Assembly (NCBI RefSeq): GCF_004296935.1
Contig: NZ_SCVH01000149.1
Span: 1-46,305, forward strand
DNA from: Reyranella sp.
GTDB taxonomy: Bacteria; Pseudomonadota; Alphaproteobacteria; Reyranellales; Reyranellaceae
Direction: 5' to 3'
Length of the DNA stretch: 46,305 nucleotides
The position numbers and the translations under genes were made by a program. Below the pieces are notes generated by a model that had not been told where the DNA came from, made no database searches, and worked only from the letters and a program-made list of their open reading frames with translations. Below are positions 1-6,967 of the stretch, in pieces (position 1 is the first letter of the stretch; each line of letters starts with the position of its first letter).

Positions 1-1032
1 TGCTTGCCAGTGCTCGCCTGCCTTCTTGCGAAGGCGCACGAAACTCATGTCTTGGTTAACCGCGTATGCCGCTTTAATGCGATTAAGCGTTCTCTTTGCT
101 ACAGCTGGCGGTCTTGTTACCGAAACTGCTTTCGGAAGCGCCGTCGCAAACGTTGTCTGGCTTTGGACGGTATAAAGATCTAATTGATTCTGCTGTGGCA
201 AGGTCGAGCGGGTATATGGCGTTACTACTGCAATCGCCGCCTGTTGTAGAGCTGTAGTCCAAATAGAAGGGCTGTGGGCGCCTTCCGAACCATGGTGAGG
301 AATTTTAAACATGCTCGCCGGAGTATTGCGGATCGGAGCCGCCAGCACTGACTTCCATCCTGATTGCGGATGATTGTTGTGCTCTAAATCACTACCCAGA
401 AGCAAAACTTGATCGCCTATCTTGATGTATAGGACCACGCACTCTGTATTTTCTTTGATTGCGGCCGTTGGCGCAGCGCTGGGATCGTACAGATTTTGGA
501 ACTCCAGCTTCGATCGCGCCAGATCAGCAGGAGAGGGAGAAAGGGCCCAAATCTCGACATTCAATTCCGGCGCAAGCCGCTTGTTTAATCCCGCATGAAT
601 CGCCACCGGATGAAGTGGGTCCGCCTTAAATCGATTCACGATAGTGCGGAATACTTGTCTTATCTCCCGATGTGCACTCTTTAACACATCGGTGTTAACG
701 ATTGGCAATTGAAGGATTTGCTTGAACTCAGCAACCGTGACTGCTTCCGAGCAAACGAATTGAACGCCCGGACATGCTTCAACTATTTGGCTAAGACCAT
801 CGACATGATCAGCGTGCCAATGCGTAGCGACGATAAGTTTGATGCATTTTGCTGGGTCTAAACCGAGTTCGCTTAGATAAACTAAAGGCCAAGCCGTATG
901 TTTGCTTTTGGCCGAATCAATGCAAAGCCATTGGCTATTGCCAATATGAACTAAGATAGATTCACCGATGCCCGGACCGTAGATACATACTTCAAGTTCA
1001 TCTGCTTGAGGCGGGGTCGACCATTTTTTCAT
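1..1032 (-). CDS. Stand-alone ComEC-like MBL-fold metallohydrolase (3' end beyond left edge)
   Basis: I translated this frame by hand; it stays open for 344 codons to the window edge, so the C-terminus is missing. The metal-binding motif THWHADH lies at residues 70-76. A buried aspartate follows in LLLGSDLE (about 210-217), and PHHGSEG (245-251) matches the KxPHHGS signature of the C-terminal MBL domain of ComEC/Rec2. No membrane segments are visible, so this is a soluble hydrolase, not a DNA-uptake channel. The ATG at 1032 gives a start MKKWSTPPQ and overlaps the upstream gene by 35 bases. It is the third gene of a minus-strand operon. Family assignment is secure; the substrate (nucleic acid, nucleotide or other) is unknown. 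Base composition is clearly AT-richer than the core genes from 2.8 kb on. Confidence 0.85.
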   Translation of the reverse strand, partial: MKKWSTPPQADELEVCIYGPGIGESILVHIGNSQWLCIDSAKSKHTAWPLVYLSELGLDPAKCIKLIVATHWHADHVDGLSQIVEACPGVQFVCSEAVTVAEFKQILQLPIVNTDVLKSAHREIRQVFRTIVNRFKADPLHPVAIHAGLNKRLAPELNVEIWALSPSPADLARSKLEFQNLYDPSAAPTAAIKENTECVVLYIKIGDQVLLLGSDLEHNNHPQSGWKSVLAAPIRNTPASMFKIPHHGSEGAHSPSIWTTALQQAAIAVVTPYTRSTLPQQNQLDLYTVQSQTTFATALPKAVSVTRPPAVAKRTLNRIKAAYAVNQDMSFVRLRKKAGEHWQA

Positions 1033-1723
1033 TGTCCCATCCGAACGTACGCCACATTTCGTCCACTTCCGCGATATCTTCGGGAGTTGGCGCTGCTGCT
1101 CTCCGGCCCCTCTTGAACCATAAGAGCGACGTACTTTCACGACGTGGCCCAACATCTTCGACGTAAATGTACCAATAGAATCGCGCACCTAGCTTTAGTG
1201 CGGATCTGTCATCAACACTTACCTCTGAATCAATCTCAAATTCCGCCACTTCCATTACGTTGGGGTACTTTGAGTCATAGAGATGAGCGGTGAAATTGCC
1301 GTCTGCAATTTTGACGACTTCGCCTTCCCATTTGCTAAGCAATTGAGCTGTTTCAGTTCTGGGCAAACGACGCGATGCCCACATTCGTCTCGCCGTTCGA
1401 TTCTGAAGGGCAGGCACCCAAACTTCCTCAATTCGTGGCGTGGGCGCCGCCCTAAGTGCGGGCTTCTCAGAAATGTTGGGAGAGGTGACGACCTCACCGG
1501 ACTCCAAGGCTGGCCCTCCAGCGTTCCAGTGACCAAACGTATGGTCGCGCCACTGCTCGGAATGCCCCATCCCCCAGGCGAGAAACTCCAGCGGAGGCCT
1601 TGATACACGGGGCGCGATACGGCCGTCTGACACTGCGGACTCTTGGATCGACACGTTAGCAGTCGGTCGAAATTCGTCGTCGGCAGGGCTTCCTGCGGTA
1701 TTAGATTGATCGAAAGGGCTCAT
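998..1723 (-). CDS. Unrecognised protein, middle gene of the MBL operon
   Basis: This 241-residue protein matches no family I recognise. The first ~70 residues are polar and low in structure. Residues ~130-200 look like a compact beta-rich domain: a W-x-G-x-V start, alternating hydrophobics, then a strand rich in aromatics (FYWYIYVED). A basic patch, FKRGRRAA, follows. No signal peptide, membrane segment or catalytic motif is visible. Its ATG sits in a 4-base ATGA overlap with the stop of the upstream gene, and its 3' end overlaps the MBL gene by 35 bases, so the three products are very probably translationally coupled and used together. The codon choice is less GC-biased than the core genome. 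A binding or adaptor role for the hydrolase is only a guess. Confidence 0.7.
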   Translation of the reverse strand: MSPFDQSNTAGSPADDEFRPTANVSIQESAVSDGRIAPRVSRPPLEFLAWGMGHSEQWRDHTFGHWNAGGPALESGEVVTSPNISEKPALRAAPTPRIEEVWVPALQNRTARRMWASRRLPRTETAQLLSKWEGEVVKIADGNFTAHLYDSKYPNVMEVAEFEIDSEVSVDDRSALKLGARFYWYIYVEDVGPRRESTSLLWFKRGRRAAAPTPEDIAEVDEMWRTFGWDNEKMVDPASSR

Positions 1724-2448
1724 GCTCCAGCTTCAGCCTTTAACGAATTAATCAATCCATCCGCGAAAGAAATGCGTTCTTTCCATTGGTCGGACAGAAC
1801 TTCTATTGCGGAAAGGGCAGCTTTGTCAGCATCAGGACGCAACGCGAAATGGTCGTTGATTGACATATATATGCCTTTCTCGACCTTTTTTGAGGGCTCG
1901 ATTTTAATATCAATATAGCCGGGCAGACCATCTGTCCGTGTGTGTCGAACCACAACAGATTGTGTCGCGGCGCCTGATAGCCCCAATTTTTGGCTAAAAT
2001 TCAATGCTTTCCCAGCAAGGTTTGTCAGGAACGCGGACCGGCGTTGGTCATCAAAGACCTGAAAATGAAAATCCGTGTTGATTCCCAGCGCTCGGTATTT
2101 CGGGTCGCGCATCTCAGAGAGCATTCCAACGGCGAAGTCTCGAACTGGTTCACCGAGCGGCTTTTTCACCCTTGTAACCAGTGCAATGCGCTCTTTCTCG
2201 GCTACTACCGCCATCCATGGCAAATCGAACGCTATCATATCGTCGAAGACAGCCGTCATATTGAGTTCAGCAAGGTCAGAAGCAACTAGCTGACCGCTCT
2301 CAATTAGCTTTGGAAGCCGAAACGCCGACAGATCGAAAGTTCCGACGAGAATAATCGATGTACCCTTAAGCTCTTCTTGGGGCCCGAGCATTATGTGCTC
2401 GTCTGCAGATAGCAGCAGTCGATCACGGTCAATTAATCTCTCCCTCAA
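1720..2448 (-). CDS. Unrecognised protein, first gene of the MBL operon
   Basis: The 242-residue product has no motif I can name. It appears to be a single soluble alpha/beta protein with a central segment LGINTDFHFQVFDD and a C-terminal half of alternating strands (DGLPGYIDIKIEP, GIYMSINDHF) followed by a helix. The frame opens with a TTG at 2448, and the first ATG is at 2391 (MLGPQEELKG). The residues before 2391 still read like protein, so the TTG is preferred but uncertain. The frame also continues upstream of 2448 without a usual start codon. It is linked by an ATGA overlap to the next gene. The operon lies immediately beyond the 3' end of the tRNA-Thr gene, fitting acquired DNA. Confidence 0.65.
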   Translation of the reverse strand: MRERLIDRDRLLLSADEHIMLGPQEELKGTSIILVGTFDLSAFRLPKLIESGQLVASDLAELNMTAVFDDMIAFDLPWMAVVAEKERIALVTRVKKPLGEPVRDFAVGMLSEMRDPKYRALGINTDFHFQVFDDQRRSAFLTNLAGKALNFSQKLGLSGAATQSVVVRHTRTDGLPGYIDIKIEPSKKVEKGIYMSINDHFALRPDADKAALSAIEVLSDQWKERISFADGLINSLKAEAGA

Positions 2449-2643
2449 TCCGGCTGGCCATTTTGGCCATCTGAGCAGTGGCTCGGCAAGTGACAGTTCG
2501 CAATGCCGCCAAGTTCGTCATATGAAAAAATGCGGTAACGAGCTTCGATACCAAAGCAACATGGAATCGGCTCGCGCGTGTCCCCCCCGTGTCCCCACAG
2601 CGGAAAAGTATTTTGGCACGCGTGCCTAAAAGCTTGATTTTAA
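2449..2643. promoter_or_regulatory. Upstream region of the MBL operon, with perfect 12-bp palindrome at 2615-2626
   Basis: This stretch separates the operon from the tRNA. It contains the perfect palindrome GGCACGCGTGCC (2615-2626), flanked by TTTT on the left and TAAAA on the right. That could be an operator, a weak terminator for the tRNA transcript, or part of an attachment region. A 30-codon frame (2521 to 2429, minus strand, starting MTNLAALRT) ends just inside the first operon gene and could be a leader peptide. It has no visible Shine-Dalgarno sequence. I see no clear -35/-10 pair. Confidence 0.3.
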
Positions 2644-2720
2644 TGGTGCCCCGAGACGGAATCGAACCGCCGACCCCATCATTACGAATGACGTGCTCTA
2701 CCAGCTGAGCTATCGGGGCA
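2644..2720 (-). tRNA. tRNA-Thr (anticodon CGT)
   Basis: On the minus strand the sequence folds as a full cloverleaf. The acceptor stem is TGCCCCG pairing with CGGGGCA, the D-arm is TAGCTCAGCTGGTAGAGCA, and the anticodon stem CGTCA/TGATG closes the loop TTCGTAA with anticodon CGT, which reads ACG (Thr). The T-arm carries GGTTCGATTCC, and CCA is encoded at 2644-2646. The 3' end faces the AT-richer operon at 1-2640, the normal position for an element integrated at a tRNA 3' end. Confidence 0.95.
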
Positions 2721-2840
2721 CGGCGGCGGGTTTAAGGGAAAGGCGGCGGCGGCGCAAGATGGCGTTTGGCCCCTGATTCACTGGCGCACTTCGGCCGCTG
2801 CCGAAGCATGTGCGGCGACGGTGGGCTATAGAAGCCCGCC

Positions 2841-4292
2841 ATGACGACAACGCTTGCCCTCCTGCCCCTGTTCCTGGTGCTTGGCCTCCTCGCCTCGGGC
2901 CGCGCCAGCGCCCTGGCGGCAGGCCTCGCCGGCCTCTCGGCCACGCTTGCCGCTTCGGCAATTATCGTCACGCAGCAGCAGGGCGCCGCCGCCCTGGTCG
3001 GCCTCTTCCTGCACGAGACTTCGGCCGGGCTTTGGCTCTCCTGGCACGTCATCGCCATCATCGCCGCCGGCATGTTCTTCCACCGCTGCCAGCAGGCGCG
3101 CGGCGCGCACGCCAACGGCGGCATCCTCGAGGCCAATCCGCGGCGGCTGTGGTCGGTGTGCTTCCTGTTGGCGCCCTTCGCCGAATCGGTCACGGGTTTT
3201 GGCGTGGGCTACATCATCGCCCTGGCGGCGCTCCGCCGGCTGGGGCTGGGCGGCATGTCGGCCCTGCTGCTCGGCCTCTACAGCCAGTCGCTGGTGCCGT
3301 GGGGCGCGCTCGCCACCGGCACGACGGTGGGCGCCACCCTGGCCGGCCTCACGCCCAACCAGCTGGGCCTGAGTTCCGCCCTGCTGCAGATTCCCATCCA
3401 CGTCCTCTATCTCGCACTCTACTGGCGCTTCGCCCGCGACGCGGGTTTTGCCACGTCGCTCGCCCAGAAGCTCGACGATGCGCTGTGGACCACGCTGCTG
3501 CTGGCACTGGTCTGGCTGTTCAATTTCTATAGCGACGTCGAGATCGCGGGCGCCGCGCCCACCGCGCTGCTGCTGGCCGTACGATTCTGGCGCGACGAGC
3601 GGCCGGACGCGGCGCGGCTCAGATCGGCGCTGCATGCCAACGCGCCCTATGTCGCGCTGACCCTGGCGCTTTGCGCCACGCGGCTGGTCCCGCCGCTGCG
3701 CGATTTCCTGAAACCCCTGTGGGCGATGCGGCCGTTCGACAACCAGCCGGCCTTCGCGCCGCTCTATGCCCCCGGTTTCTGGCTGGTCTCGATCGGCGTG
3801 GTCGTGGTGTTTCTCGCCCGCGCGTCGATTGGCCGGGTGCTGGCCGAGACCGGCCGCGGCGCCTGGCGCTCCTGCGCCGTCACGCTCGTGTTCGTGGTGA
3901 TGGCCGAGTTTTACGTCGGCTCGGGCATGGCGACGCAGGTCGCCGAAGCGCTGCGCTCCGTGGCCGGCCGCGACGCGGCGGCCAGCGTACCGTTGTTCGC
4001 CGCCGTCGGCGGTTTCCTGACCGGCGGCGGCTCGGCCGCCAACGCCATGCTGATGCCCATGGTCACGGCGCTGGCGCAAGCCATCGCCGTCGACCCAGCC
4101 TGGATCGCCGCGGTCCAGAACAGCGTCTGCACCAACCTCACCATGCTGTCGCCAATCCGGGTGTCCATGGGGGCGGCCATCCTGGCGCTGCCGGTGTCCG
4201 ATGCGGTGCTCTACCGCCGCGCCTGGCCGCTCGCCCTGCCGCCACTTCTTGCCGGCTTCGCCGCCATTCTGGTCCTGCTGGCGCGCGCCTGA
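2841..4292 (+). CDS. LctP-family (L-lactate permease-like) transporter
   Basis: This integral membrane protein of 483 residues has about 12-14 hydrophobic segments. The motif FAESVTGFGVGY (about 112-123) corresponds to the conserved E-x-x-x-GFG loop of L-lactate permeases (LctP, TC 2.A.14). A second loop, GGFLTGGGSAANAMLMP, and QNSVCTNLTMLSPIRV near the C-terminus match the second half of that family. It would carry a small organic acid across the inner membrane; lactate is the family substrate, but glycolate or another 2-hydroxyacid is equally possible. It is slightly shorter than the ~550 residues usual in enterobacterial LctP. The following dehydrogenase, 48 bases downstream, belongs to the beta-hydroxyacid class, so a hydroxyacid uptake/oxidation unit is a reasonable inference. 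Confidence 0.75.
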   Translation: MTTTLALLPLFLVLGLLASGRASALAAGLAGLSATLAASAIIVTQQQGAAALVGLFLHETSAGLWLSWHVIAIIAAGMFFHRCQQARGAHANGGILEANPRRLWSVCFLLAPFAESVTGFGVGYIIALAALRRLGLGGMSALLLGLYSQSLVPWGALATGTTVGATLAGLTPNQLGLSSALLQIPIHVLYLALYWRFARDAGFATSLAQKLDDALWTTLLLALVWLFNFYSDVEIAGAAPTALLLAVRFWRDERPDAARLRSALHANAPYVALTLALCATRLVPPLRDFLKPLWAMRPFDNQPAFAPLYAPGFWLVSIGVVVVFLARASIGRVLAETGRGAWRSCAVTLVFVVMAEFYVGSGMATQVAEALRSVAGRDAAASVPLFAAVGGFLTGGGSAANAMLMPMVTALAQAIAVDPAWIAAVQNSVCTNLTMLSPIRVSMGAAILALPVSDAVLYRRAWPLALPPLLAGFAAILVLLARA

Positions 4293-4340
4293 TTTGGCCG
4301 TATGATCCCGCCCGCAACGCAGGAATTGTGGGAGAGAACA

Positions 4341-5210
4341 ATGGCCAAGGTGGCATTTCTGGGTCTGGGCGTGATGGGCTTTCCGATGGCGGGGCATCTC
4401 GCCGCCAAGGGTCATGACGTGACCGTGTACAACCGTACTTTCGCCAAGGCCGAAGCCTGGACCAAGAAGCACAAGGGCAAGGCCGCCAAGACTCCGAAAG
4501 AGGCGGCGGCCGGCCAGGAAATCGTGTTCTCCTGCGTGGGCGACGACAACCATCTCCGCGCGGTGATGCTGGGCGAAAGCGGTGCCCTTGCCGGCATGGC
4601 GAAGGGCGCGATCCTGTTCGACAACACCACGGCCTCGGCCGACATCGCCCGCGAACTCCACGCAGCGGCGAAGAAGATCGGCGTCGACTTCATCGATGCG
4701 CCTGTTTCGGGCGGCCAGGCGGGCGCGGAGAACGGCCAGCTCACCGTGATGTGCGGCGGCGAGCAGGCGCCGTTCGACAGGGCCAAGCCGGTGGCCGACG
4801 CCTTCTCCAAGGCGGTGACGCTGATCGGCCCCCCGGGCTCCGGCCAGATCACCAAGATGATGAACCAGATGTGCATTGCCGGCCTCGTCCAGGGCCTGGC
4901 CGAAGCGCTGAACCTCGGCCAGCGCGCCGGCCTCGACATGGACAAGGTGATGAGTGCCATCTCCAAAGGCGCGGCGCAAAGCTGGCAGATGGACAATCGC
5001 TGGCAGAACATGATCGCCGGCAAGTTCGACTACGGCTTCGCCGTCGACTGGATGCGCAAGGACCTCGGCATCGCCATGGCCGAAGGCAAGCGCTGGAAGG
5101 CGCAGATGCCGGTGGTGGCGCTGGTCGACCAGTTCTACCAGCGCGTCCAGGAGCGCGGCGGCGGACGTTGGGACACGTCGAGCCTGATCCAGCCGTTGCA
5201 GAAGCCGTGA
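4341..5210 (+). CDS. NAD(P)-dependent beta-hydroxyacid dehydrogenase (3-hydroxyisobutyrate dehydrogenase family)
   Basis: The 289-residue protein carries the Rossmann motif GLGVMG at residues 8-13. The substrate-binding signature DAPVSGGQAGAENG is at ~119-132 and the catalytic lysine (K172) sits in GSGQITKMMNQ. The C-terminal helical domain is complete. The start at 4341 is chosen because GGGAGAG precedes it by a few bases and MAKVAFLGLG is the canonical N-terminus; an in-frame ATG at 4302 would add an unstructured tail. It oxidises a 3-hydroxyacid or reduces a semialdehyde such as tartronate or glyoxylate-type substrates; the exact one cannot be read from sequence. It lies between a permease and a GST in one plus-strand run. 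Confidence 0.88.
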   Translation: MAKVAFLGLGVMGFPMAGHLAAKGHDVTVYNRTFAKAEAWTKKHKGKAAKTPKEAAAGQEIVFSCVGDDNHLRAVMLGESGALAGMAKGAILFDNTTASADIARELHAAAKKIGVDFIDAPVSGGQAGAENGQLTVMCGGEQAPFDRAKPVADAFSKAVTLIGPPGSGQITKMMNQMCIAGLVQGLAEALNLGQRAGLDMDKVMSAISKGAAQSWQMDNRWQNMIAGKFDYGFAVDWMRKDLGIAMAEGKRWKAQMPVVALVDQFYQRVQERGGGRWDTSSLIQPLQKP

Positions 5211-5220
5211 CGGTGACGCC

Positions 5221-5853
5221 ATGAGCTACAAGCTCTACGGCCGCCCCGGCTGGGGCTCGGCGATCGTCGAGGCCCAGCTCGTCTGGTACGGGCTGCCCTA
5301 CACCTACGAAGCGGTCGACGATCTCTTCAAGTCGCCGGACGCGCGCGCCAAGCTCGAGAAGGTCAATCCGCTGGCCCAGGTGCCGACCCTGGTGATGCCG
5401 GACGGCAGCATCATGAGCGAGAGTGCCGCCATCACGCTCCTGCTGGCCGACATCACGGGCAAGGACCAGCTGGTGCCGGCGGCGGGCGCGCCGGAACGCG
5501 CGAAATTCCTGCGCTGGCTGATCTACATCGTCGCCAACATCTACCCCACCTTCACCTATGCCGACGATCCGTCGCGCTTCGTCTCGGTCAATGCAGCGCG
5601 CGATCCGTTCCGCGCCGCCACCGACGCCTATGCCCAGAAACTGTGGCGCCAGATCGACGGTGAAGCCGGCAAGCCATGGTTCCTGGGTGAGCGCTTCTCG
5701 GCGCTCGACATCTACCTCGACGTCATGACCCGCTGGCGGCCCAAGCGCGGCTGGTTCGAGGGCGAGACGCCCCGCCTCTTCGCCATCGCCCACCGCACCG
5801 ACCAGGCGCCGCAACTCGCTTCCGTGTGGGCGCGCAACTTTCCGTCGAGGTGA
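5221..5853 (+). CDS. Glutathione S-transferase family protein
   Basis: This 210-residue protein has the two-domain GST layout. An N-terminal thioredoxin-like fold begins YKLYGRPGWGS, with the cis-proline segment QVPTLVMPDG (~56-66) and the glutathione-gamma-Glu-binding ESAAI (~70-74). A C-terminal helical domain carries LGERFSALDIYLDVM, the usual N-capping box region. The N-terminal active-site Ser/Cys position is G-W-G-S, so Ser is the likely thiol-stabilising residue. It starts 10 bases after the dehydrogenase stop and ends one base before the next ATG, so it is co-transcribed. A catabolic thiol-transfer or isomerase role in the same pathway is possible but not shown. Confidence 0.88.
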   Translation: MSYKLYGRPGWGSAIVEAQLVWYGLPYTYEAVDDLFKSPDARAKLEKVNPLAQVPTLVMPDGSIMSESAAITLLLADITGKDQLVPAAGAPERAKFLRWLIYIVANIYPTFTYADDPSRFVSVNAARDPFRAATDAYAQKLWRQIDGEAGKPWFLGERFSALDIYLDVMTRWRPKRGWFEGETPRLFAIAHRTDQAPQLASVWARNFPSR

Positions 5854-5854
5854 C

Positions 5855-6529
5855 ATGGCGTGCGTCGGAATCGTCGGCGGGTTGGGCGTCGGCGCCACCG
5901 TCCACTACTACGAAAAGATCGCGGCGGCCTGCAAAGCCCGCGGCACCGTGCCCGATCTGGTGATTGCCCACGCCGATGTCGACACCGGACAAGGCCTGGT
6001 GCGCGCCGGCAAGCTCGACGAGCTGGCCGATTATCTCAGCGGCTTCATCGAGCGCATGGCCCGCGCCGGCGCCGAGGTGGCGGTGATCCCGGCCGTCACG
6101 CCGCACATCTGCATCGCACAACTTCTGAAACGCACGCGCCTGCCCCTGATCAACATCGTCGATCCGATCGGTGCCGAACTCCGCGCCCGCAAGATCAAGC
6201 GCGTCGCGCTGTTCGGCACGGTGTTCACCGTCGAGGGTGGTCTGTGGGGTCAGCTCACGGGCGTCGAGATCGTGAAGCCGCGGCCCCACGAGATCGAGTT
6301 CATCGGCAAGGCCTATCAACGCATCCTGGACACGCAGGACGGCAACGAGGCCGACACCGCGGGATTGCGCCGTATCGCCGCCGAGCTGCAGCGGCGCGAC
6401 GGTGTCGAGGCGATATTGCTGGCTGGCACCGATCTCGCTGTGATTTTCGACGAGGCAACGGCCGGCTTCCCTGCGATCGACGTTGCGCGCCTGCACATCG
6501 ACGCCATCGTCGAACGCCTGGCCAGCTAG
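5855..6529 (+). CDS. Aspartate/glutamate racemase-family protein lacking both catalytic cysteines
   Basis: The 224-residue product follows the Asp/Glu racemase fold: N-terminal GIVGGLGVGATVHYYEKI, a central GAEVAVIPAVTPH segment, the interdomain strand KRVALFGTVFTVEGG, and a C-terminal LLAGTDLAVIF segment. In active racemases the second and fourth segments read x-C-N-T-x-H and G-C-T-E. Here both cysteines are replaced (Ala in PAVTPH, Gly in AGTDL), so the two-base racemisation mechanism cannot operate. It may be a lyase, isomerase or binding protein of the superfamily. Its stop overlaps the stop of the convergent ACT gene in a CTAG tetranucleotide. Confidence 0.85.
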   Translation: MACVGIVGGLGVGATVHYYEKIAAACKARGTVPDLVIAHADVDTGQGLVRAGKLDELADYLSGFIERMARAGAEVAVIPAVTPHICIAQLLKRTRLPLINIVDPIGAELRARKIKRVALFGTVFTVEGGLWGQLTGVEIVKPRPHEIEFIGKAYQRILDTQDGNEADTAGLRRIAAELQRRDGVEAILLAGTDLAVIFDEATAGFPAIDVARLHIDAIVERLAS

Positions 6530-6792
6530 AATGTCTGCCTCACGCCCACGATCTGGCTGAGGCAGAGGCCGACATGCTCGGCGGTGTCGGGGGACAAGCC
6601 CTCGACCTCGATCTCGACCGAGAGCTGATCGTCGGCGGCTTGGGCGAAGACACGTGCCGGCACGAGGCCGCGCTTGGCCAGAAGCTCGAGTGCGCGCGGC
6701 AGCACACCCGGCTCGGCGTCGGCTTCAAAACAATATCGGACGGTGGAATTGCTACGCTTGAGGGCGAGAACGCCAAGGGACGTGGTGGACAT
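6526..6792 (-). CDS. Small ACT-domain protein
   Basis: The protein has 88 residues, nearly all of them one ACT-like beta-alpha-beta-beta-alpha-beta unit: VRYCFEADAEPGVLPRALELLAKRGL, then a basic/polar strand ARVFAQAADDQLSVEIEVEGL and a final helix plus strand. The spacing resembles the small regulatory subunit of acetolactate synthase (IlvM/IlvN type), but no large subunit is nearby. It could be a free-standing amino-acid-sensing protein. Convergent with the racemase-family gene and divergent from the MBL hydrolase at 6968. Confidence 0.6.
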   Translation of the reverse strand: MSTTSLGVLALKRSNSTVRYCFEADAEPGVLPRALELLAKRGLVPARVFAQAADDQLSVEIEVEGLSPDTAEHVGLCLSQIVGVRQTF

Positions 6793-6836
6793 CGGACGAT
6801 TCCCTGGATGGATAGAGAGCGAACACAGCTACGCAG

Positions 6837-6855
6837 CGGTTTGCAGTGCAAACCG
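6837..6855. promoter_or_regulatory. Perfect 9-1-9 inverted repeat in a divergent intergenic region
   Basis: CGGTTTGCA-G-TGCAAACCG is a perfect 19-base palindrome in the 175-base gap between the divergent ACT gene (start 6792) and the MBL hydrolase (start 6968). Size and placement fit a dimeric repressor operator. No regulator gene lies immediately beside it, so the cognate protein is unknown. Confidence 0.45.
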
Positions 6856-6967
6856 TGGTGCTAATTCGCCGTCCAAGGAGGTCCGTGCGGGCCATGTTGC
6901 CACTATAGCGCCGGGACAGGGCGGCGGGCTACCCTCCCGCCAACGGCTCACCGGGAAGGAAACAATA

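Noticed and set aside
1-1032. A competence (ComEC) gene
   Set aside because: It has only the MBL domain motifs; no membrane channel part is present in the visible 344 residues, and the start is defined.
2826-5222. 798-residue antisense frame over the permease and dehydrogenase
   Set aside because: It is a GC-rich shadow with Arg/His/Gly/Ala-rich, low-complexity composition and no motif; the plus-strand genes have clear domains.
6820-6960. A riboswitch (SAM-II type considered) in the ACT/MBL gap
   Set aside because: Only the 19-base dyad is clear; the conserved core of SAM-II or glycine riboswitches is not found.
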